The notes beneath the pieces were generated by a model. It was not told the DNA's origin and searched no databases. It saw only the letters and a list, made by a program, of their open reading frames with translations. From assembly GCA_004298045.1 (NCBI GenBank), contig SCRM01000016.1, positions 248,001 through 312,000 on the forward strand: a stretch of DNA of 64,000 nt, in the 5' to 3' direction. Below are positions 8,954 through 18,394 of this stretch, in pieces; position 1 is the stretch's first letter; each line of letters starts with the position of its first letter. A program made the position numbers and the translations under genes. The DNA comes from Rhodanobacter sp. (GTDB taxonomy: Bacteria > Pseudomonadota > Gammaproteobacteria > Xanthomonadales > Rhodanobacteraceae).

Positions 8954-9769
8954 ATGCTGCTACAGCGCGTTCTCACGGCCCTGCTGCTGGCGCCGCTGGC
9001 CATTGCGATCATTTTGCTGCCGACCACGCCGTGGTTTGCCGCGATCTGCGCCGCCGTGTTCGTCGCCGCCCTGGAGGAATGGCTGCGCCTCGCCGGGGTG
9101 CGTGGCAGGTGGTCCCGCCTGGCATGGCTGGGGATTGCCGCCGCACTGTACGGCCTGCTGTGGTCCACACACACCGGCATGGTCGGCACCGCCGTGATCA
9201 CGCTCGGTATCGGCTGGTGGCTGCTGGCTTTCGCCTGGCTGCGGCACTTTGCGTTCGCAGCGGCCCCCACCACCGAGAACCGGCGGTTGAAACTTCTTGC
9301 TGGCCTGTGCGTGACGCTGCCGGCGTGGCTAGCCTTGATCGCCCTGCACGGCCACGAACCACACGGCCCCTGGTGGACGCTGCTGGCACTGATCATCGTG
9401 TGGGCCGCCGACATCGGCGCGTACTTCAGCGGACGCGCTTTTGGCAAGCGCAAGCTCGCCCCGCAGATCAGCCCCGGCAAGACCCGCGCCGGGGCCTATG
9501 GTGCGGTGGTGGCCGGCCTGCTGGTGTGCCTGGTTGGCGGCAGCCTGCTCGGCGTGCACGGCGCGGCGCTGATTGGCCTGGGCCTGCTCGGCGTCGTCAC
9601 CGTGATCGCCTCGATCATCGGCGACCTGCTTGAAAGCCTGATGAAGCGGCACGCCGGGGTGAAGGATTCCGGCAGCATCTTTCCCGGCCACGGTGGTCTG
9701 CTCGATCGGCTGGACAGCGTGTTCGCCGCACTGCCGGTGTTTGCGCTGGGGCTGAGGTGGATTCTGTAA
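8954..9769 (+). CDS. cdsA: Phosphatidate cytidylyltransferase (CDP-diglyceride synthase)
   Basis: Integral membrane enzyme of 271 residues making CDP-diacylglycerol from phosphatidate and CTP, the branch point for phospholipids. It has several hydrophobic helices from residue 1 onward and the family signature toward the C-terminus: SPGKTRAGAYGAVVAG followed by SIIGDLLESLMKRHAGVKDSG and the acidic FPGHGGLLDRLDSVF. It follows uppS by two bases. In many relatives dxr comes next, but here the next gene is rseP after 193 bases. The product feeds pssA, found at 32467-33252. Confidence 0.95.
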   Translation: MLLQRVLTALLLAPLAIAIILLPTTPWFAAICAAVFVAALEEWLRLAGVRGRWSRLAWLGIAAALYGLLWSTHTGMVGTAVITLGIGWWLLAFAWLRHFAFAAAPTTENRRLKLLAGLCVTLPAWLALIALHGHEPHGPWWTLLALIIVWAADIGAYFSGRAFGKRKLAPQISPGKTRAGAYGAVVAGLLVCLVGGSLLGVHGAALIGLGLLGVVTVIASIIGDLLESLMKRHAGVKDSGSIFPGHGGLLDRLDSVFAALPVFALGLRWIL

Positions 9770-9962
9770 GCACCGGGATTCGGGAAAGCCCGTTACCTTG
9801 TGCTGAGGGCAACGCGGTATGGCGCGCCCACTGCCGCGGGTGCGCGGAACTGGCTGGGCGGTTTGTGGTCAATAGCGCGCGTCGTGCCGCGCTGTTGCGC
9901 GCATCGTTGCGCAACCGGGCTTGCTGATATTCTGTCCCTCTTGATTCGGGCTGTGTGGCTTG

Positions 9963-11309
9963 ATGAATTCCTTCTTTGGCTCGTTGTTCTGGTTGCTGGT
10001 CACGCTCGGCGTGCTGGTGACCTTTCATGAGTTCGGCCATTTCTGGGTCGCGCGCCGATTGGGCGTGCGGGTGTTGCGCTTCTCGGTGGGGTTCGGCAAG
10101 GCGGTGTGGAAACACGTCAGCCGCGACGGGGTCGAGTACCAGATCGCGGCGATCCCGCTTGGCGGCTACGTGAAAATGCTGGACGCGCGCGAAGGCGTGG
10201 TGCCGCCGCAGCTGCGCGATCAGGAGTTCACCGTGCAGCCGGTGTGGAAGCGCATCCTGATCGTGCTGGCTGGCCCCGGTTTCAACCTGATCTTTACCGT
10301 GGCGGCGCTGTGGCTGATGTTCGTGATCGGGCGCCCGGACGTGGCGCCGATCGTGACCGCGCAGCCGCAGAGCATGGCGGCCGTGGCCGGGGTCCAGTCG
10401 GGCGACCGCATCGTGCGCATCGGCGGCCGTGAGGTCGACACCTGGAGCGATTCGCTCGACGCGCTGGCCAATGCCCTGCTCGGCCGCACCCCGCTGCCAC
10501 TCACCGTGCGCCGGCCGGATGGCATCCAGCACCAGCTGCGCCTGCCGCTGAACGAGCTGCCACCGGGCCAGACGGTCGATCGTTACCTCACCACGCTGGG
10601 CCTGACACTGGCCCCGCCCCCGGCCATCGTGGCCACCGTGCTGCCCGGGCAGCCGGCGGCCCTGGGCGGTATGCAGGGTGGCGACCGCATCCTCGCGATC
10701 AACGGCAAGCCAGTAAGCGATTTCGATGCGTTGGGCAAACTGCTGCAGACGCAGGCAGCGATCTCGCCGAAACTCACGCTGGCAATCGAACGCCATGGCA
10801 AGCCGCTGACGCTGGCGGTCACTGCCCGCCACGAGGCATTGCAAGGCCAGCCTGCGCACTGGGTGATCGGGGTTGGCGCCGCACCACTGGAAACCGCCAC
10901 CCTGCGCTACGGCGCCGCGCGCGCACTGACCGCATCGCTGCACGACACCTGGCGCAACACCGTGCAGACCTTTGCCATGGTCGGCAAAATGGTCGGCGGC
11001 GAGGCCTCCACCAAGAACCTGTCCAGCGTGATCGGCATCGCGCAGATGGCCAACGCCAGCGCACACATGGGGCTGGCTTGGTTCCTGCAGTTCCTCGCCA
11101 TGGTGTCGCTCAGCCTCGCGGTGCTGAACCTTCTCCCCATTCCGGTTTTGGACGGCGGGCACCTGCTGTATTACCTTATCGAACTCTTGAAGGGCAGCCC
11201 GTTGAGCGATCAGGCCATGGCAATCGGCCAATACATCGGACTGGTTTTGCTGTTCAGCCTGATGGGATTGGTGTTCTACAACGATATCCACCGCCTGCTG
11301 CTGTCGTGA
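9963..11309 (+). CDS. rseP: RIP metalloprotease, site-2 protease RseP
   Basis: Inner-membrane zinc protease of 448 residues that performs the second cut of anti-sigma factor RseA in the envelope stress response. The active-site HEFGH is at residues 22-26 within the first membrane helix, the conserved GGYVKM follows near residue 62, and two PDZ domains occupy about 115-200 and 215-300. The C-terminal LNLLPIPVLDGGHLLYY supplies the third zinc ligand (LDG). The ATG at 9963 is used; the TTG just before it is not needed. Its position directly upstream of bamA, which makes a key client of this stress response, is the usual one. Confidence 0.96.
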   Translation: MNSFFGSLFWLLVTLGVLVTFHEFGHFWVARRLGVRVLRFSVGFGKAVWKHVSRDGVEYQIAAIPLGGYVKMLDAREGVVPPQLRDQEFTVQPVWKRILIVLAGPGFNLIFTVAALWLMFVIGRPDVAPIVTAQPQSMAAVAGVQSGDRIVRIGGREVDTWSDSLDALANALLGRTPLPLTVRRPDGIQHQLRLPLNELPPGQTVDRYLTTLGLTLAPPPAIVATVLPGQPAALGGMQGGDRILAINGKPVSDFDALGKLLQTQAAISPKLTLAIERHGKPLTLAVTARHEALQGQPAHWVIGVGAAPLETATLRYGAARALTASLHDTWRNTVQTFAMVGKMVGGEASTKNLSSVIGIAQMANASAHMGLAWFLQFLAMVSLSLAVLNLLPIPVLDGGHLLYYLIELLKGSPLSDQAMAIGQYIGLVLLFSLMGLVFYNDIHRLLLS

Positions 11310-11492
11310 CGGCATGATCCGCATCCATCGCGTATCGATGCCTTCTCCGTTCGGGTCCGGCGCGCCAATGCGCGACGGGCTGCTGTACCCGGCGCCTGTC
11401 GGCGCCAACCGTTCCTCGCGGCGCGGAATCTTTCTGTCGCGTGTTCCGGTCAAGCCTTGGGCCTGACCGGCATTCATTTATCGGAATCGACG

Positions 11493-13919
11493 ATGAAGCG
11501 TATCGCCGCCCTCATCTTGCTTGCCTCCCTTTCTGCCAATGCCTTCGCATTCGACCCGTTCACGATCTCGGACATCCGCATCGACGGGCTGTCGCGCATC
11601 TCGGCCGGCACGGTGTTCAACTACCTGCCGGTCAACCGCGGCGACCGGATGACCGACGCCACGGCGCAACGCGCGATCCGTGCGCTGTACCAGACCAAGT
11701 TCTTCAGCGACGTGGAGCTCGAGCGCGACGGCAGCATCCTCGTCATCAAGGTGACGGAGCGGCCGTCGATCGCCAAGCTCACCATCCGCGGCAACAAGGA
11801 CATCAAGACCGAGGATCTGAAGAAGGGCCTGAAATCGATCGGCCTGGACGAAGGCGAGACCTTCGACCGCCTGGCGCTGGACAACGTGCAGCAGGAGCTG
11901 ATCCACCAGTACTACAACCGCGGCAAGTACAGCGTGTCGGTGATCCCGCACGTGGTTCGCCTGGACCGCAACCGGGTGGCGATCGACATCGAGATCCGCG
12001 AAGGCAAGGTAGCGAAGATCCAGGAGATCAATATCGTCGGGAACCACGCCTACACCGACCGACAGATCCGCGACACCTTCGAACTGGGCACGCCGAACTG
12101 GATGTCGTGGTACTCCAAGAACGACCAGTATTCGCGCGAAAAGCTCTCCGGGGATCTGGAAAAACTGCAGTCGTACTACATGGACCGCGGCTACGCCGAT
12201 TTCGGCGTCGATTCGACCCAGGTCACGATTGCGCCGAACAAGCAGTCGATGTACATCGCTGCCGACATCAAGGAAGGCGAGATCTACAAGGTCGCAGATG
12301 TCAAGCTGCTGGGTACGCTGGTACTGCCGGAAAAGACCCTGCGCCAACTGGTGTTCATCAAGCCCGGCGAGGTGTTCAACCGCGGTGCGATCGAGAACAG
12401 CACCAAGGCGATCAAGGCGATGCTGGCCAACATCGGCTATGCCTACGCCAAGGTTACGCCCTATCCCAAGCTCGACAAGGAAAAGCGCACCGTCGATCTC
12501 ACGCTGTACATCGAACCGGGCCAGCGCGTGTACGTGCGCCGGGTGATCTTCGAAGGCAACACGCTCACCGAAGACAACGTGCTGCGGCGCGAAATGCGCC
12601 AGCTCGAGGGCTCGTGGTACTCGCAGGCCATGCTCGACCGCTCGAAGATCCGTCTGCAGCAGCTTGGCTACTTCAAGAAGGTCGACATCGACAAGAAGAA
12701 GGTGCCCGGCTCGGACGACCAGGTGGATGTGACCGTCAAGGTCGAAGAGCAGTCCGCCGGCAGCCTGCAGTTCGGCATCGGCTACTCGCAATACTCGGGC
12801 ATGATCCTGTCCGCCTCGGTGTCGCAACGCAACCTGTTCGGCACCGGTGACAGCGTATCGGTGAGCGGCGAGCGCAGCAGTTATTACACCCGCTTCAACG
12901 TCAACTACTACAACCCGTATCTCACCGACAACGGCGTCGGCATCGGCTACAACGCCACCTACTCGAAGACCGACTTCGGCAACGTCAACAACAGCCAGTT
13001 CGCCAACTACTCGACCAGCCAGAAGGCGTTCTCCACCTACCTTGGCTTCCCGATCACCGATTTCCAGAGCGTGCGCGCCGGCCTCGGCCTGTCCAGCAAC
13101 AAGATCAACTCCATCCCCGGGCTTACCCCGCAGCCGCTGATCGACTACCAGAACGAGATCGGCAACATGACGGTGCACTCGCTCACCGGCACGCTGGGTT
13201 GGAATCTCGACACCCGCAACGGCTTCTGGGCGCCGACCCGCGGCGGCGTACTTTCGCTCAACTCCGAGGTTGCCCTGCCCGGTTCGACCGTGAAGTACTG
13301 GAAAATCACCGGCGAGGCCAACCATTACTGGCCGATCGGCCACGGCTTCGTGCTGTATCTCGACGGCCAGGTCGGCTACGGCGAGTCCTATGGCCAGAAC
13401 GGCATCAGCGACGCCGAGTTCAAGAAACTGAAGGATGCCTACGCGGCCAACGGCCAGACATTGACCGACATGCGCAACGACTTCCCATTCTGGCAAAACT
13501 TCTACTCCGGCGGCGTACGCGACGTGCGCGGCTTCCAGGACAACACGCTCGGTCCGCGCCTGTGCGCCGGCACCGGTGCGCCCGCATCCAACGGCATCTG
13601 CAACGGCAGCTATTACAGCTACGCGCAGCCGGTGGGCGGTGCGTTCAAAGTGCTCGGCACCGCCGAGCTCTATCTGCCGTTGCCGTTCCTGAAGGACATC
13701 AACACGGCGCGTGTGTCGTGGTTCGTCGACACCGGCAACGCCTATGCAAGCTGGCAGGATTTCAGCGCAAAGACCCTGCGCGCCTCCACCGGCATCTCCC
13801 TGCATTGGCAGTCGCCAATGGGGCCGATGATCATCAACTTCGCCGTGCCATTCCGCACGCAGAAGGACGACGGCCATTACGAAGAGCGCATCCAGTTCAC
13901 CTTCGGCTCGATGTTCTAG
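11493..13919 (+). CDS. bamA: Outer-membrane protein assembly factor BamA (Omp85)
   Basis: Essential outer-membrane insertase of 808 residues. The signal peptide is residues 1-20 (MKRIAALILLASLSANAFA|F). Five POTRA domains run over about 21-420, seen as repeated sequences such as ISDIRIDGLSRISAG, AKLTIRGNKDIKTEDLK, KIQEINIVGNHAYTD, ADVKLLGTLVLPEKT and VRRVIFEGNTLTEDNVLRR. A 16-strand barrel of the surface-antigen family follows, with the VRGF motif in VRDVRGFQDNTLGPR and a C-terminal aromatic residue (GSMF). No skp gene follows it; lpxD comes next after a terminator-like hairpin. Confidence 0.97.
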   Translation: MKRIAALILLASLSANAFAFDPFTISDIRIDGLSRISAGTVFNYLPVNRGDRMTDATAQRAIRALYQTKFFSDVELERDGSILVIKVTERPSIAKLTIRGNKDIKTEDLKKGLKSIGLDEGETFDRLALDNVQQELIHQYYNRGKYSVSVIPHVVRLDRNRVAIDIEIREGKVAKIQEINIVGNHAYTDRQIRDTFELGTPNWMSWYSKNDQYSREKLSGDLEKLQSYYMDRGYADFGVDSTQVTIAPNKQSMYIAADIKEGEIYKVADVKLLGTLVLPEKTLRQLVFIKPGEVFNRGAIENSTKAIKAMLANIGYAYAKVTPYPKLDKEKRTVDLTLYIEPGQRVYVRRVIFEGNTLTEDNVLRREMRQLEGSWYSQAMLDRSKIRLQQLGYFKKVDIDKKKVPGSDDQVDVTVKVEEQSAGSLQFGIGYSQYSGMILSASVSQRNLFGTGDSVSVSGERSSYYTRFNVNYYNPYLTDNGVGIGYNATYSKTDFGNVNNSQFANYSTSQKAFSTYLGFPITDFQSVRAGLGLSSNKINSIPGLTPQPLIDYQNEIGNMTVHSLTGTLGWNLDTRNGFWAPTRGGVLSLNSEVALPGSTVKYWKITGEANHYWPIGHGFVLYLDGQVGYGESYGQNGISDAEFKKLKDAYAANGQTLTDMRNDFPFWQNFYSGGVRDVRGFQDNTLGPRLCAGTGAPASNGICNGSYYSYAQPVGGAFKVLGTAELYLPLPFLKDINTARVSWFVDTGNAYASWQDFSAKTLRASTGISLHWQSPMGPMIINFAVPFRTQKDDGHYEERIQFTFGSMF

Positions 13920-13950
13920 GCCGAAAACGGTACGCAAGCCCCCCCCCGAG

Positions 13951-13972
13951 AAGCGCGGTTCGCCGCGCTTTT
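13951..13972 (+). terminator. Probable terminator after bamA
   Basis: Eight-base perfect stem AAGCGCGG / CCGCGCTT with a TTCG loop, ending in a short T run. It lies 31 bases after the bamA stop. A nine-C run (13939-13947) sits just before it. The T tract is short, so read-through into lpxD is likely. Confidence 0.65.
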
Positions 13973-14020
13973 CGCTGATGGCTGCCGACGTACCATGAAC
14001 TCCCCGCTGTGGAGTCACCA

Positions 14021-15052
14021 TTGAGCATGCCAACCAGCCACACCCTCGATGAGCTCGCCCGGCGTTTCGGCCTGCAACTGCGCGGCGACGGCAACCGGCG
14101 CATCACCGGCATCGCCACGCTGGCGCATGCGGACGCCACCCAGCTGGCGTTTTTGTCCAACCGCAAGTACGTTGCACAACTGGCCACGACCCGTGCCGGC
14201 GCCGTCATCCTGCACCCCAGCCATGTTGAGGCGTGCCCAGTCGATGCGTTGATCGCCGCCGACCCGTATGTGGCCTATGCCAAGATCGCCGGTGTGTTTG
14301 TGCCGCCGCCAGCTGCAACGCCTGGCATTCATCCGAGTGCGGTGGTCGAGGCTGGCGCGCACATCGGCGCGGGGGCCTGCATCGGCGCTGGCTGCGTGGT
14401 GGCCGCCAGCGCGGTGATCGGCGAACGCGCGGTGCTCGGCCCGCATTGCATCATCGGCGCGGAGTGCACCGTCGGCGCCGACGCCCACCTCGTTGCCCGG
14501 GTGACCCTGGTGACCCGCGTGACGCTCGGTCAGCGGGTGCTGGTGCACCCGGGCGCGGTGATCGGCTCCGATGGCTTCGGGCTGGCGTTCGAGGCCGACC
14601 ACTGGGTGAAGATCCCGCAGCTCGGCGGCGTGCGCATCGGCGACGATTGCGAGATCGGCGCCAACACCACCATCGACCGGGGCGCACTGGACGACACCGT
14701 ACTCGAAGAAGACGTGCGGCTGGACAACCTGGTCCAGATCGCGCACAACGTGCACGTGGGCGCGCACACTGCCATGGCCGGTTGCGCTGCGGTCGCCGGC
14801 AGCGCCGTCATCGGCCGCTATTGCCAGATCGGCGGCAATGCCGGCGTGCTCGGCCATCTCGAGGTAGCCGACCGGGTTACCATTACCGCCAAGAGTCTGG
14901 TCACGCATTCGATCCGCACCAGCGGCGAGTATTCCTCCGGCACCCCGCTGCAGGAGAACCGCGGATGGCGCAAGAGCGCGGCCCGATTCAAACACCTGGA
15001 TGATTTCGCGCGTCGCCTGGCGGCGCTGGAGAAGGACAAGCATCATGAGTGA
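14021..15052 (+). CDS. lpxD: UDP-3-O-(3-hydroxyacyl)glucosamine N-acyltransferase
   Basis: Third enzyme of lipid A synthesis, of 343 residues. The N-terminal uridine-binding region includes LAFLSNRKYVAQL. The rest is a left-handed beta-helix built from hexapeptide repeats such as HIGAGACIGAGCVV and VIGERAVLGPHCIIG, with the catalytic His region in LDNLVQIAHNVHVGAHTAMAGC. I favour the TTG at 14021 because GGAG lies six bases upstream; ATG 14027 is the alternative and GTG 14009 less likely. The last eight bases overlap fabZ, so expression is coupled. Confidence 0.94.
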   Translation: MSMPTSHTLDELARRFGLQLRGDGNRRITGIATLAHADATQLAFLSNRKYVAQLATTRAGAVILHPSHVEACPVDALIAADPYVAYAKIAGVFVPPPAATPGIHPSAVVEAGAHIGAGACIGAGCVVAASAVIGERAVLGPHCIIGAECTVGADAHLVARVTLVTRVTLGQRVLVHPGAVIGSDGFGLAFEADHWVKIPQLGGVRIGDDCEIGANTTIDRGALDDTVLEEDVRLDNLVQIAHNVHVGAHTAMAGCAAVAGSAVIGRYCQIGGNAGVLGHLEVADRVTITAKSLVTHSIRTSGEYSSGTPLQENRGWRKSAARFKHLDDFARRLAALEKDKHHE

Positions 15053-15518
15053 CGACGCCTCGACGGTGACCTTGCCGGTGCCGGTGGAAGAAATCCGCCG
15101 ACTGCTGCCGCACCGCTACCCGTTCCTGCTGGTGGATCGGGTGATCGAGTTCGTGCCCGACCAGCGCGCGGTGGCGATCAAGAATGTCACCATCAACGAG
15201 CCATTCTTCACCGGCCATTTTCCGACCCAGCCGGTGATGCCCGGGGTGCTGCTGATCGAGGCGATGGCACAGGCAGCCGGCCTGCTCACCCAGCTCAGCA
15301 ACCGCAGCAAGGGCAACCTGCAGAATCCGCTGTTCTACCTGGTGAAGGTGGACAACGCACGGTTCTCCGCACCGGTGGTACCGGGCGACCAATTGCGGCT
15401 GGAAGTGTCGATCAAGCGCGTAATGCGCGGCATGGGCCTGTTTGCCGCGCGCGCCGTGGTGGATGGCAAGGAAGTCGCGAGCTGTGAATTGATGTGCGCG
15501 GCAAGGTCGGAAAAATGA
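15045..15518 (+). CDS. fabZ: 3-hydroxyacyl-ACP dehydratase FabZ
   Basis: Hot-dog-fold dehydratase of 157 residues in the fatty-acid elongation cycle. Signature: [14 protein letters not shown], then [26 protein letters not shown], with the catalytic His in GHFP and the catalytic Glu in LLIEAMAQ. It sits between lpxD and lpxA, which use the same 3-hydroxyacyl-ACP pool, so this arrangement couples lipid A and fatty-acid synthesis. The start overlaps the lpxD end by eight bases and the stop overlaps lpxA by four (ATGA). Confidence 0.97.
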   Translation: MSDDASTVTLPVPVEEIRRLLPHRYPFLLVDRVIEFVPDQRAVAIKNVTINEPFFTGHFPTQPVMPGVLLIEAMAQAAGLLTQLSNRSKGNLQNPLFYLVKVDNARFSAPVVPGDQLRLEVSIKRVMRGMGLFAARAVVDGKEVASCELMCAARSEK

Positions 15519-16288
15519 TCCACGCAACCGCGCTCATCGACCCCACGGCAAAGATCGGCGCGAACGTCTCGATCGGCGCCTACAGCGTGATCGGCGCCGA
15601 GGTGGAAATCGGCGACCACACCGTCATCGGTCCGCACGTGGTGGTGGATGGTCCCACGCGCATCGGCCGCGACAACCGCATCCTGCAGTTCGCCTCGCTC
15701 GGTGGCGACCCGCAGGACAAGAAATACAACGGCGAGCGCACCGAGCTGGTGATTGGCGACCGCAACCTGATCCGCGAGTTTGTCACCATCAACCGCGGCA
15801 CCGTCGGTGGCGGTGGGCAGACGCGTGTCGGCGACGACAACTGGCTCTTGGCGTACGTGCATGTGGCGCACGACTGCAAGGTCGGCAACCACGTGGTGTT
15901 TTCCAACTATTCCGCCCTCGCCGGGCACGCCGAAATCGGCGACTGGGTGATCATTTCCGGCTACGCCGGCGTGCACCAGTTCTGCAAGGTCGGTGCGCAT
16001 GCCTTCATCGCCATGGGCTGCCTGGTCGGCACCGATGTGCCGCCATTCCTGATGATGGCCAATGACCAGCACGGCCGCCCGCGCGGCATCAACAGCGAAG
16101 GCCTGAAGCGCCGTGGCTTCGACGGCTCGCGCATCAGCTCGATCAAGCGCGCCTACCGCACGCTGTACATGGCCGGCCTGCCCCTGACCGAAGCCCGCGA
16201 AAGGCTCCTCGAACAAGCCAAAGACAGTGCCGACGTGCGCGCCATGGTCGAGTTCCTCGACCACAGCGAGCGGTCGCTCGCCCGATAA
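15515..16288 (+). CDS. lpxA: Acyl-ACP--UDP-N-acetylglucosamine O-acyltransferase
   Basis: First enzyme of lipid A synthesis, of 257 residues. It is a left-handed beta-helix with hexapeptide repeats ([22 protein letters not shown]). Active-site His lies in [18 protein letters not shown], and [20 protein letters not shown] is the conserved region before the helical C-terminus. The chain-length ruler position cannot be judged reliably here. Start ATG overlaps the fabZ stop. A perfect 12-base hairpin covers the stop codon (16280-16306). Confidence 0.97.
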   Translation: MIHATALIDPTAKIGANVSIGAYSVIGAEVEIGDHTVIGPHVVVDGPTRIGRDNRILQFASLGGDPQDKKYNGERTELVIGDRNLIREFVTINRGTVGGGGQTRVGDDNWLLAYVHVAHDCKVGNHVVFSNYSALAGHAEIGDWVIISGYAGVHQFCKVGAHAFIAMGCLVGTDVPPFLMMANDQHGRPRGINSEGLKRRGFDGSRISSIKRAYRTLYMAGLPLTEARERLLEQAKDSADVRAMVEFLDHSERSLAR

Positions 16289-16306
16289 GCGCCTCGCTTA
16301 TCGGGC
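16280..16306 (+). promoter_or_regulatory. Perfect hairpin spanning the lpxA stop codon
   Basis: GCCCGATAAGCG (16280-16291) and CGCTTATCGGGC (16295-16306) form a 12-base perfect stem with a CCT loop. The lpxA TAA lies inside the left arm. There is no T run, so it is not a classic terminator. It could stabilise the upstream mRNA or lower lpxB expression. Function is inferred. Confidence 0.6.
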
Positions 16307-16338
16307 AATCAGGTACGGGCTCTGCTCCGGCTCTTCTC

Positions 16339-17586
16339 ATGAACGACACGCCTCCTCCCACCATCGTCCTCCTCGCCGGCGAGGAATCCGGCGACCAGCT
16401 CGGGGCCGATTTGCTGGAGGCGCTGCGCAAGCGCTTTCCCGCCGCACGGTTTGCCGGCATCGGTGGGCGGCGGATGCGAGCGTTGGGGTTCGAGGCGTGG
16501 CATGACGTGGCCGAGCTGTCGCTGTTCGGGCTGGCCGAGGTGGTGGCGCATTTGCCACGGCTGCTCAGACTGCGGCGCGAATTGGTGGCACGGCTGTTGC
16601 GCGAGCGGCCCGCGGTCGTCGTCGGCATCGATGCGCCGGATTTCAACCTCGGCGTCGAGCGGCGGGTAAAGCAGGCTGGCTTGCGCGCGGTGCATTACGT
16701 CAGCCCCTCGGTGTGGGCGTGGCGCGAGGGGCGGGTCGAAAAGATCGGCCGTGCCGCGGATCGCGTGCTGTGCCTGTTTCCGATGGAGCCGCCGATCTAT
16801 GCCCGGCACCACATCGACGCGCGTTTCACCGGCCACCCGCTGGCCGACCGTTTTCCCCTGGTGTCCGATCGCGCCGCAGCGCGCGAAACGCTGCAGCTGC
16901 CACCCGATGCGCCGGTGCTGGCAGTGTTGCCCGGCAGCCGCGGCAGCGAGCTGGCACGGCTTGGCGAACCGTTTTTCGACGCCGCACGCCGCGTAGCCGC
17001 CGCCCTGCCCGGCCTGCGCATCGTGGTGCCGGCAGCCAACCCGACGTTGCTGGAGCATTTGCGCACGCGGTTTGCCGACGGCTGGCCCGCGGGTGCGGCG
17101 CCCGACTGGCTGGACGGCCGTGCGCATCTGGCGATGCAGGCCGCCGACGTGGTGCTGCTTGCGTCCGGCACGGCCACACTCGAAGCGATGCTGGCAAAGC
17201 GCCCGATGGTGGTCGGTTACCGCGTCTCACCACTCAGCTATCACATCGCCAGGCTGCTGCGCCTGTTGCGAACGGACGTCTATTCGCTACCAAACGTGCT
17301 GGCCCGCGCCTGCGGCATGGGCGAGCAGGCGGTACTGGTGCCGGAACTGATGCAACGGGACTGTACCGGCACCAAGCTCGCCGGAGCATTGCTGGCACTG
17401 TTCAACGACAGCGAACGTCGTGGCGCCATCGTGGGCGCCTTCGAGCAGCTGCACCAAGCCCTGCGGGCGAATCTGGCCGGCAGCGCAGCGGAAGCGGCGG
17501 CGGAAGCGATCGGCGAGCTGGTGGAGCAGCCGTCCGCCCGCTCACCTCTGGGGGGGAGCGCCGAAGTGAGGCGGGGCTTGCCATAA
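16339..17586 (+). CDS. lpxB: Lipid-A-disaccharide synthase
   Basis: Membrane-associated GT19 glycosyltransferase of 415 residues joining 2,3-diacylglucosamine-1-phosphate to UDP-diacylglucosamine. Motifs: VLLAGEESGDQLGADLL at the N-terminus, VVVGIDAPDFNLGVERR, HYVSPSVWAWREGRVEKI, and the nucleotide-binding ASGTATLEAMLAKRPMVVGYR near residues 280-300. It is somewhat longer than the E. coli enzyme (382), with a C-terminal tail (about 395-415) of low complexity that looks non-essential. It lies 50 bases after lpxA, beyond the hairpin on the lpxA stop. Confidence 0.96.
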   Translation: MNDTPPPTIVLLAGEESGDQLGADLLEALRKRFPAARFAGIGGRRMRALGFEAWHDVAELSLFGLAEVVAHLPRLLRLRRELVARLLRERPAVVVGIDAPDFNLGVERRVKQAGLRAVHYVSPSVWAWREGRVEKIGRAADRVLCLFPMEPPIYARHHIDARFTGHPLADRFPLVSDRAAARETLQLPPDAPVLAVLPGSRGSELARLGEPFFDAARRVAAALPGLRIVVPAANPTLLEHLRTRFADGWPAGAAPDWLDGRAHLAMQAADVVLLASGTATLEAMLAKRPMVVGYRVSPLSYHIARLLRLLRTDVYSLPNVLARACGMGEQAVLVPELMQRDCTGTKLAGALLALFNDSERRGAIVGAFEQLHQALRANLAGSAAEAAAEAIGELVEQPSARSPLGGSAEVRRGLP

Positions 17587-17625
17587 GCGGGCTGTGCACG
17601 TCTGCACTCACACGTTGTGGTTCTC

Positions 17626-18246
17626 ATGAACGAATTGACTCCAGCAAATCCGGGTTTGATTGAAGCAGGGGTCGACGAAGCCGGACGTGGGCCGCTTGCC
17701 GGGCCGGTCGTGGTGGCCGCGGTGATCCTCGATCCCGCGCGGCCGATAGACGGCCTGGACGATTCCAAGAAACTCAGCGAGAAACGCCGCGAAGCCTTGT
17801 TTCCGCTGATCCGCGCACGCGCGCTGGCGCATTGCGTGGTTGCCGTCGAGGCGGACGAAATCGACCGTCTCAACATCTTTCAGGCAACGATGACCGGCAT
17901 GAGCCGCGCGCTGCGCGGGTTGTCGGTGGCACCGACGATGGCACTGGTCGACGGCAACCGGCTGCCGAAGGATCTGCCCTGCGCCGGCCGTGCGATCGTC
18001 GGCGGCGACGCACTGGAACCCGCCATCAGCGCGGCGTCGATCCTGGCCAAGGTCACCCGCGATCACCTGCTGGTGGCGATGGATGCGCGGTTTCCGGGTT
18101 ATGGCTTCGCCATCCACAAGGGTTACCCGACGCCGGCGCACCTGGCCGCGCTCAAGCGTCTCGGCCCGTGCCCGCAACACCGTCGCAGTTTTGCGCCGGT
18201 GCGCGTGCTGCTCGACCAAGGCGAGTTGTTTCCGCTGCGCCGCTGA
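17626..18246 (+). CDS. rnhB: Ribonuclease HII
   Basis: Enzyme of 206 residues that removes misincorporated ribonucleotides from DNA and RNA from RNA-DNA hybrids. Motifs: [20 protein letters not shown] with the first catalytic Asp and Glu, [13 protein letters not shown], the LVDGNR Asp, and [14 protein letters not shown] with the final acidic residue, then [25 protein letters not shown] use ATG 17626 rather than GTG 17617. It follows lpxB by 39 bases, the conserved lpxB-rnhB-dnaE order. Confidence 0.96.
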   Translation: MNELTPANPGLIEAGVDEAGRGPLAGPVVVAAVILDPARPIDGLDDSKKLSEKRREALFPLIRARALAHCVVAVEADEIDRLNIFQATMTGMSRALRGLSVAPTMALVDGNRLPKDLPCAGRAIVGGDALEPAISAASILAKVTRDHLLVAMDARFPGYGFAIHKGYPTPAHLAALKRLGPCPQHRRSFAPVRVLLDQGELFPLRR

Positions 18247-18394
18247 CCGACGTTCGCACGAAAAAATCACGCGCCAATAAGTATTCGTACGCGCAAAATT
18301 GCCATGGGATCAACGCCTGCACGGAAGCACCGGCCATGCCGGTTGCGTTGCATCGGCACGACCGTCCGGGCCCACGAACCGGAGGACTCGCACC

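Noticed and set aside
13939-13947. Nine-C run before the bamA terminator
   Set aside because: Homopolymer of no clear function; lies between genes, so no frameshift.
11478-14033. Minus-strand open frame of about 850 codons opposite bamA
   Set aside because: bamA motifs are on the plus strand. The antisense frame has no domain pattern and is an effect of codon bias.
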